Part shown: positions 57,685 to 64,000 of the stretch, piece after piece
How positions within the stretch are numbered: position 1 is the first letter of the stretch
How the letters are laid out: each line of letters starts with the position of its first letter
Source: Glycine soja
Taxonomy: Eukaryota; Streptophyta; Magnoliopsida; Fabales; Fabaceae
Length of the DNA: 64,000 bases
Direction: 5' to 3'
Assembly (NCBI RefSeq): GCF_004193775.1
Contig: NC_041005.1
Span: 18,881,865 to 18,945,864, forward strand
Notes under the pieces: generated by a model
What the model was told of the DNA's origin: nothing
Seen by the model: only the letters and a program-made list of their open reading frames with translations
Database searches by the model: none
Program-made: the position numbers and the translations under genes

Positions 57685-58147
57685 CATCCAACTCCATTTC
57701 AATGTCTCTAATCACTTTAATGGTGGCTTCATTCTGAGGTTTTGATTGAAGCTCTGCTGTTTGAGTTTCAGCTCTTTGACCTTTATTGCAACATGACCAA
57801 AAGTGATTGAACCCTACTCCTCAAAATTTTGATTTGTTCTCTGAATGGTTGTCACTGCATTGTCTCCTGGAACCCATGAATGATAGATAATTTCTTTAGA
57901 ATCTTTCTCCTTTTAAACCTATACTCATTCAAAACAATACAATCTCTTATTCCTCTTCCTTCAATTTTGACTATATTTTAGATCACAAGACTCAAGAATC
58001 ATAGGAATATTATCTGATTTATAGCAGGGTAGGGTGGAGATTGAAGGATTGCCATGCATATTGTCTTCCATTCTAGATTAGCTACAACTCGGTGATGTCT
58101 ATCTTGGGTTTTGTTAGGCTCATATCTCATGCTTGATCGGGTGAAAG
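57685..58147 (-). pseudogene. LINE segment: endonuclease end and linker
   Basis: The minus strand reads RVVANLEW, then, in a shifted frame, SISTLPCYKSDNIPMILESCDLKYSQ, matching the C-terminal SDH-type motif of LINE apurinic endonucleases. Toward 57690 it reads ATIKVIRDIEMELD, the helical linker before RT, which continues at 48640. Confidence 0.75.
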
Positions 58148-58477
58148 TGTAACATCCTTAAAATTGCACCAACTAAAAATCAATGTTTAATGTATTTCTT
58201 GTGTTATTTGATTATGTGATTGATTTGGGTGAGTTGATAACTTCTGTGAATTAGACATGTGTGATTTTCTTGTTGTGGATATTGAGTTATATGGAATTTT
58301 ATTAACTTAGGTTGAAACTGTGAGATTTCAAGTTTTACCTAAACCTATTTCAGTAAAACCGCAATCTCGAACTCGTTAATTGTTGGATCGCCTTCAAATT
58401 TGTACTGTATGTTTGTAACCGAAGTCTTCATGCTTTGACCATTGGGATTTGCAAAAAAACACTTTTGGACATCTCGT

Positions 58478-58614
58478 TTAGCAAGACAAGTGCGCTAAGC
58501 GCAATTCCGCTTGGGTTGGAATTGCGCTCAGTGTAAAATGTCACGCTTAGCGCCAAAAGTGGATTTCCACTTAGCAAAACGAGCTCACTAAGCAAGATCA
58601 ATAGATTATAAATA
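58478..58614 (+). promoter_or_regulatory. CGCTAAGCG-type palindromes and TATA box in the long LTR
   Basis: GCGCTAAGCGC, ACGCTTAGCGCC and weaker copies lie between 58478 and 58595. Perfect inverted repeats such as GCGCAATTCC/GGAATTGCGC (58499-58508, 58518-58527) are included. TATAAATA follows at 58607-58614. Confidence 0.6.
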
Positions 58615-59499
58615 CATCCAACAACGTAAAATTTCACATTTTGAGGTCCCTCTCTCAAAAATTTCTACCCAGAAACCCTAACTCCTCCTTCACCACCCTT
58701 AACCATGTGGTTACCAGGAGTCGTTGTTGCTTGTTGTTGGACCACCGCACTAAAAGGAAAACTTTAATCGGAGCGAAATCCTTAGAATCCACCTCAAGGA
58801 TTCAGTGGAGAACAAGCTCTCAATCCTTTCTTTCATAGTTTCTCTGAGGTAATCTTCACTTTTATTCCTTTCTCCAAGTTAGTTTGAACTTCTCTTAGTG
58901 TCTCTTATGTTATGGGTATGGTAATAGAATGTTTTTACAATTCCATTGAAAAAACCCTTGAAAATGAGACGTTACAAAAGTTACCTTTTATAAAATTGAT
59001 GTTATTTTCATGACCTTTACTGAACCCTAGTCACATTGGCATGATCAAAATTTCAAAATGACGCCTCCTTGTAGTAGAACCCAAAACACCCCTTAGCCCC
59101 TTTTATTTTGATAGGAGTATTTGACCTTGAATGTTATTATTAACCTTGTTTTTGAAATCTATACTAAATGGTCTTCTATTTGGTATATAGAACTCTGCGT
59201 TTGGACCGACGAACGTGAACGAGAGAGACCTTTGATTAAGGCAAAGAGGAGCTAACGGAGAGCTCACGATAGGTGAAGGGAGTTTGTTTTAATTTATGAA
59301 TTTGATACCATAATTAGGGTCAGGGAACCCAATTATGGGAAGGTATGTTTGTCCCTGCGTATGCTGGTTTTCAAGAAAGACAATGTTTTCGACTAATGGG
59401 ATGCGATATATCTGTTATTGATAAATGAAATTATCGTTTTATTAGACTTATGTTGTCTGAAGACCTGGGGAGTGTAAATCTCAGGCGTGAAATTTATAT

Positions 59500-59614
59500 G
59501 TACGTATGTGTGGAATGTGATTACTGATGTTGTTGTTATTGATGATAATAACTTATATGAGACGATGTTTGTGTTTGTGATAATATTGATATGAGATGAT
59601 GTTGTTATTGATGA
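59500..59614 (+). repeat. GATGATAAT-type degenerate repeats, left part
   Basis: Short units mixing GATGATAATATTGATATGAG and TTGTTATTGATGA precede the Ogre solo LTR. The same type continues after it at 60869-61045, so the insertion split one repeat block. Confidence 0.8.
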
Positions 59615-60868
59615 TGTCATACCCTAATTTCGTCTGGGGACTATTGTTCGTTGATCTTTTGATCCTTTCTAGTCAACTTACGGTGTTGAACGCTAGTTAC
59701 AATGCAAAAGCAAGGAATTATTCAGTGTTTCGATCAATAATGCAAAAAATACCAAAAAAGAGGGGCAAAAGGGTCTTTTCATTGATTTTCCAGGACCCTA
59801 GCTCGCCCAAGCTAGCCTCTGGCTCGCCTGGGCCCCTGATTTACTTCAGGGTAAAGGAACCAGCTCGCCTGGGCGAGCCAGTTACTTCAGGAGTAAGCAT
59901 CAACTCGCCTGGGCGAACTGCCATGGCCCTAAGTGCCCATTTTCCTATAAATAGGCATGCTAGGGGGGTTGAGGAGAGGTTCCAAGGTCCAGAGGGTGAG
60001 GAAATTGAGAGAAGAGAGAAAGAAGAGGAAACAAAGTCGAGGCGCCGCCAAATCGCGACCGTGATCAATCCCTACATCGTTTCTTGTTCTATGTTCTTCG
60101 TGTGACCAACGGTTAGTTTTATTTTTAAAGATTTGAATGTGATCTATGTACCCTTAGGGGTCCCCCTTTGTTGTTTTGTGGACATTCATCTTCTCCATCT
60201 ATCATCGGCAATCTCTTTTTCTTTGTAAAGCTCAATCTTAATCGATCATTAATGCCACAAAGTTGTATTCTCAAGACATTGAAAGTTAAAAAAACCAAAA
60301 ATAAAACTAACTCATAACTAACTTCATTTCATCAAATATCACTTGAGATCATTCCAAGGTCCTACGCCTTAATGATTCTCTCCACTTTTCAAAATTTAAA
60401 ACACGTTTCAAGGTCCAATGCCTTAAACGACTCTTTGTTCACAATTAAAGTAAATCTTTCCAAAACATAAAAATCAATTTAACACACAAACTTTTAGACT
60501 TAAAAAACTACGTAGGTCTAAATTCCTCATCACACCTGAGGATATGTAGGAGCAAGGGCAGCCCCCTTGTCGACCCCAAAAAAATAAAAAATATATATAT
60601 AAAAAGGGAAAATAAATAATATTGAAGTCACATTTTTTGCACACTCAATTAAAGGCTGTCGTCCCTTATGACGAGTGCGTGGGGTGCTAATACCTTCCCT
60701 ATGCGTAAACAACTCCCGAACCCTTATTTTCAAAATTTGAAGACCTCTTTTTGGTTTTTCTAGCATTTTCCTCAAATAAACATTGGTGGCGACTCCATAC
60801 GTTTTCTTCATGAGAAGATGCACTTTTACCTTTCGTCTCGCCTTCTCGTCGAAGGGTAGGTTGCGACA
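59615..60868 (+). repeat. Ogre-type solo LTR
   Basis: It starts TGTCATACCCTAATTTCG like the LTR at 10412 and ends GGTTGCGACA. It is flanked by a perfect GATGA duplication (59610-59614, 60869-60873). At 1254 bases it is shorter than the 1611-base LTR. No internal region remains. Confidence 0.93.
59803..59954 (+). promoter_or_regulatory. Promoter of the Ogre-type solo LTR: palindromes and TATA box
   Basis: CTCGCCTGGGCGAG (59864-59877), CTCGCCTGGGCGAA (59904-59917) and partial copies from 59803 precede TATAAATAG (59946-59954). This is a multi-copy version of the single motif in the 10412 LTR. Confidence 0.65.
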
Positions 60869-61045
60869 GATGATAATATTGATATGAGATGATTTTGTTA
60901 TTGAGGATAATATTGATATGATAAGAATTTGTTATTGTTGATAATGTCATTGAGATGATGTTGATGTTGATAATGTCATTGAGATGAGATGATGTTGATG
61001 TTGATAATGAGATTGAGATGAGATGTTGTTGATAATGTCATTGTG
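60869..61045 (+). repeat. GATGATAAT-type degenerate repeats, right part
   Basis: This is a continuation of the block at 59500-59614, with units like TTGATGTTGATAATG and GAGATGAGATGATG. Confidence 0.8.
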
Positions 61046-62077
61046 ATGGTGTATGTTGTGTATGTACATGGGGGGTGCAGTGACCAAGTTGGATATCCCT
61101 AGTGGAAAAAATAGATTGGTTAAAGAGTTTTATGCATCTTTGGAGTGAAGAGGTGGCTTAGAATATTTAATTATCTACGGTCAGTGCATTGATGGTGCCC
61201 ATGTGTCATACTTCATGGAAATAGTATAAACTTTGTCAGTAAGTACTTGTAGTTTTTCATGGGGGGAAATACTTGTACTTAGGGGCATGTCACTCAATTT
61301 GGAACTCCCATGTGACTCAGGCTAATCACCATGGGGGGGGGGGGCGAGGGGGGAGTTGCATGTGCACGACAGAGTGACCTCGACACTTGTTGCCTAGTTT
61401 TCCTGAGTGTGAGTGCTACATGGACACACTTAGGCGATTTCTTAACGAATGGTACCACATTGCATTTGAGGGTTGAGGTCAGGTGCAAGCTTCATACTGA
61501 GCATGATTGATTGGAATTGTTGAGTGCATGTTGGACTAATGGACATTTGAGTATGATTATGATATTTGTTAATGTTTTCTTACTATTCATGATCATTTGA
61601 TTTTCGTGTTGATTCCTTTTATAATAAACTCACCTCTACAATTTTTGTACCGTGTGGTTGGTACCTGTGATAATTGCGAACCTTCGTTCGTGGGACCAGA
61701 TGGACAACAGTAGATTACATGGAGTGAGATTCTTTTGTTGGAGCCGCCAAGTCGACGTGATGGCGTTGGGATTATTTTGGGAGAAAGTTGTGTTTTGTTA
61801 ATCAACTCCTTCGTAGCTTGTTCTATAATGCTTTTGAATTGAGGATGTAAATCACATATTTAATTATATGTATGAACTAATTTACTTTTCGTCATGTGAA
61901 TGATGTGTATTGAGTTAATATATCTATATATATATTCATTTAAGTATTTGTGTGTTGTTTGGTGAACGTGAAAAATTTACTCACGTTTTTCAAAAGCATT
62001 AATGGAGTTTTCATTTAAAAATTGAAATTTACGCAATTTAGAGTAATGATATCGTAGCGACAAGGCGGGTCGTTATA

Positions 62078-62451
62078 AAAAGCATATCCTACACAACCCA
62101 GATCCAACATATTATAGTCAACAAGTGCCCTATTAAAGCTCTCCACACCTCCAAATTCAGTTGGAGCTCCCGTTAATTTCTCATCTTGGCTCAAAATCTA
62201 GTTAAAGTCACCAATGTAGATCCATGGTGAGCCAACTTGAGGCATTTGCTGGTGTAAAAAATCCTAAGAAATACATTTGTTATCATCTTCAGAAAAACCA
62301 TAAAACATAGTAATAACAGAGAAGCCACCATACTAGACAAACCTATAATTAGTTTTTATATTGTTCAAAGAATAGGACACGATGTCAACCTCAACTTTAT
62401 AAGTAACCCCCTTGATCTAGAACCCTAATTTCCATTTCAATCAATGGCAAA
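62078..62451 (-). pseudogene. LINE segment: endonuclease N-terminal part
   Basis: The minus-strand reading includes PWIYIGDFN, the signature of the apurinic-type endonuclease that nicks the target, followed by KLTGAPTEFGGVESFNRAL and GCVGYAF. The upstream end is cut by the LTR starting at 62452. The start codon is not in the window. Confidence 0.8.
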
Positions 62452-62783
62452 TGTTGGATCAAATGGCCTAAGAATAATTAAGAAGGGGGAGTTGAATTAA
62501 TTATTAATGTATCTTGACTAATTAAAAATTATACTTCTTAATATTTCTAGATTCAGTTAGGCTTTTACTACTATGTTAAGAAAGTAAAGAACAGAAACAA
62601 TAACTTAACCAAAAGTAAAAGTGGCAATTAAAAGTACACAGCGGAAATTAAAGAGTGTAGGGAAGAAGAAGACAAAAACAAGATTTATACTGGTTTGGCC
62701 ACAACCCGTGCCTACATCCAGTCCCCAAGCAACCAATGGTTCTTGAGATTGTAAAATCCTTTACAAGCCAAAGATCCATAAGG

Positions 62784-63160
62784 GATGTACCCTTCCTTGT
62801 TCTCTTTGAACAACCAAGTGGATGTACCCTCCACTTGAGCTGATCCACAAGAGATGTACCCTCTCTTGTTCTCAGTATAACAACCCAAGTAGATGTACCC
62901 TCTACTTGTGCCACAAAGGATATACCCTCCAATGTGTTAGGACAAAGAATTCTCAGGTGGTTAGTCCTTTGAATCTTTGTAAGGAGAAACAAAAGATATC
63001 TCAGGCGGTTAGTCCTTTGAAATCTTTTGTTTAAGGGGAAGGGAAGAATCAAAAGAATTCTCAGGCGATTAGTCCTTTGAATTCTCTTGGAAGAGGGAGA
63101 AGGGAGACACAAAAGAACTCAGGCGGTTAGTCCTTCAATTCTTTTGGCAAGAGGGAGAAG
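62784..63160 (-). repeat. Two short-period repeat blocks in the partial LTR
   Basis: GATGTACCCTC-type units recur five times in 62784-62935. GGCGGTTAGTCCTTTGAAT-type units then recur four times at about 60-70-base spacing in 62955-63150. A 154-residue minus-strand frame across them is repetitive and not considered a gene. Confidence 0.75.
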
Positions 63161-63306
63161 GAATGATGAAAAAGAATAGCACAAGTTTTTGGTCAATGAA
63201 CTTTTCTTGAAAGAGAAAGTATTGAACAAAAACTTTTAGAAAGATGAAGAGAAATGAATGAGAAAGTTCTGTAAAAAATGTTATTGAAATTCATGTCATG
63301 GTCACA

Positions 63307-63812
63307 TATTTATAATCATTTGATGACTCAAGTTAAAGTTTGTGACTCTTTGGCAATTTCTTTAAAACTAGTCACCTTTTAAAAATTGTGACTCTTTTGA
63401 AAAATAGTCACTTAAAAAGTTGTGACTTTTGAAAAAATCTTCAGAAACAAGTCACTTTAAGAATTGTGACTTTTGGAAATTTATTTTTCGAAATCAGTCA
63501 CTGGTAATCGATTACCATTATAGTGTAATCGATTACACATCAAAAGATGTGACTCTTCATGTTTAAATTTGAAAATCAAAACGTTTAGAAACACTGGTAA
63601 TTACAAGTATTGCGTAATCGATTACACAAGTTTAAAATGATTTGAAAATGTTTTATCACTAGTTGTGACTCTTGAAATTTGAAATCTAGTGTTTTAAAAC
63701 ATTGGTAATCGATTACATGATTATGGTAATCGATTACAGCTTTGTAAATCAGTTTTGAAAACAATGTTGGCTACTGGTAATCGATTACTACTTTCTGGTA
63801 ATCGATTACCAG
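63307..63812 (-). promoter_or_regulatory. GTAATCGATTAC palindrome array upstream of a minus-strand TATA box
   Basis: At least eight copies of TAATCGATTA lie between 63495 and 63812, several as the perfect palindrome GTAATCGATTAC. On the minus strand they are upstream of TATAAAT (63313-63307). Confidence 0.65.
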
Positions 63813-64000
63813 AGTGTAAAACTCTTTGGTAAAAGATTTTGTGAAAAATTCTTGTGCTACTCAATGTTTTGAAAAACTTTTTTAGTACTTATCTTGATAG
63901 AGTCTTCTCTTGATTCTTGAATCTTGAGTTTTGAATCTTGATCTTGATTATTCTTGAATCTTAATTCTTGAAACTTGATTATTCTTGAATCTTGATTCTT

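Larger units (their letters stand above)
58148..62077 (+). repeat. Long LTR, probably solo, carrying a nested Ogre solo LTR
   Basis: It starts TGTAACATCC and ends GTCGTTATA; flanks GAAAG (58143-58147) and AAAAG (62078-62082) differ at one base. Excluding the nested insert it is about 2.67 kb. It contains a CGCTAAGCG cluster before a TATA box and GATGATAAT-type repeats on both sides of the nested LTR. The LINE endonuclease continues across it. A 12-base G run is at 61333-61344. Orientation follows the TATA layout. Confidence 0.75.
26590..62451 (-). mobile_element. Minus-strand LINE, about 3.9 kb, split into five segments by insertions
   Basis: The segments are 62451-62078 and 58147-57685 (endonuclease), 48640-47542 and 37005-36085 (RT and downstream) and 27688-26590 (zinc knuckle and RNase H). 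Order and strand are consistent throughout. At the 48641-57684 insertion the reading passes smoothly from IRDIEMEL to ILKLEEN. At 58148-62077 it passes from GCVGYAF into the endonuclease C-terminus. The 5' end is cut by the LTR at 62452. Many stops show it is inactive. It is the oldest layer in this half of the window. Confidence 0.85.
62452..64000 (-). repeat. Copia-type LTR, partial, running off the right edge
   Basis: On the minus strand it ends CATTTGATCCAACA at 62452. A minus-strand TATA box (63313-63307), an upstream palindrome array and a C-rich block before the end fit an LTR read right to left. The 5' end is beyond the window. Confidence 0.6.

Noticed and set aside
59596..60105. 169-residue ORF covering the Ogre-type solo LTR promoter
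   Set aside because: It spans the LTR boundary, palindromes and TATA box, so coding is implausible.
62648..63112. 154-residue minus-strand ORF with internal repeats
   Set aside because: The translation follows the tandem units of the partial LTR, with no start context or domain.
62784..63160. Regular short repeats considered as a CRISPR array
   Set aside because: This is a plant LTR: units vary in length and sequence and there are no unique spacers of constant size.

Overview
The window is repeat-dense plant DNA made almost entirely of nested retrotransposons, most of them broken. No intact host gene, tRNA, rRNA or CRISPR array was recognised. The element types (a Tat/Ogre element with two RNase H domains, Athila-like elements with a tRNA-Asp-type primer site, CRM-like Ty3/gypsy elements, Ty1/copia elements and a plant LINE) indicate a legume. 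Soybean or a close relative is my best guess from family resemblance, not proof. The density of nesting and three CRM-like copies suggest pericentromeric DNA (inference).

Left block, 1-24,000. Insertions are nested four deep and all their 5' halves lie before the window. An Ogre/Tat element (1-12,022) carries protease/G-patch, RT-RNase H, a second RNase H with integrase, a 3' accessory ORF, a 125-bp minisatellite and a 3' LTR. It sits inside the RNase H gene of an Athila-like element (12,023-16,230). That element lies inside an LTR ending at 17,551, which interrupts the integrase C-terminus of another Tat-type element. Downstream of this integrase, on the opposite strand, is a broken plant-mobile-domain gene (17,989-23,740). 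That gene is split by a solo LTR (20,063-22,704), itself split by a second solo LTR (21,114-22,434).

Middle and right block, 26,590-62,451. One minus-strand LINE of about 3.9 kb is cut into five pieces by four insertion complexes: a CRM-like element (27,689-36,084); an Athila-like element with both LTRs (37,006-47,541); a copia-type LTR (48,641-57,684) that contains a CRM solo LTR, a deleted copia element and a truncated CRM-like copy; and a long LTR (58,148-62,077) that contains an Ogre-type solo LTR. The joins restore the LINE reading frame or domain order, and target-site duplications support most of them. A copia-type LTR runs from 62,452 off the right edge. 24,975-26,590 is AT-rich with no gene seen.

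The observation I find most worth following is that many unrelated LTR families here carry clusters of short palindromes just upstream of the TATA box, with a different palindrome in each family (CGCTAAGCG, CTCGCCTGGGCGAG, GTAATCGATTAC, ATCTAGAT, GAGAAGCTT types). Related LTRs can carry different palindromes. The Ogre and the two-LTR Athila elements each also have such a motif inside the element, upstream of a leader, a GTAAGT splice donor and a 3' accessory ORF, which suggests a separate second transcription unit.
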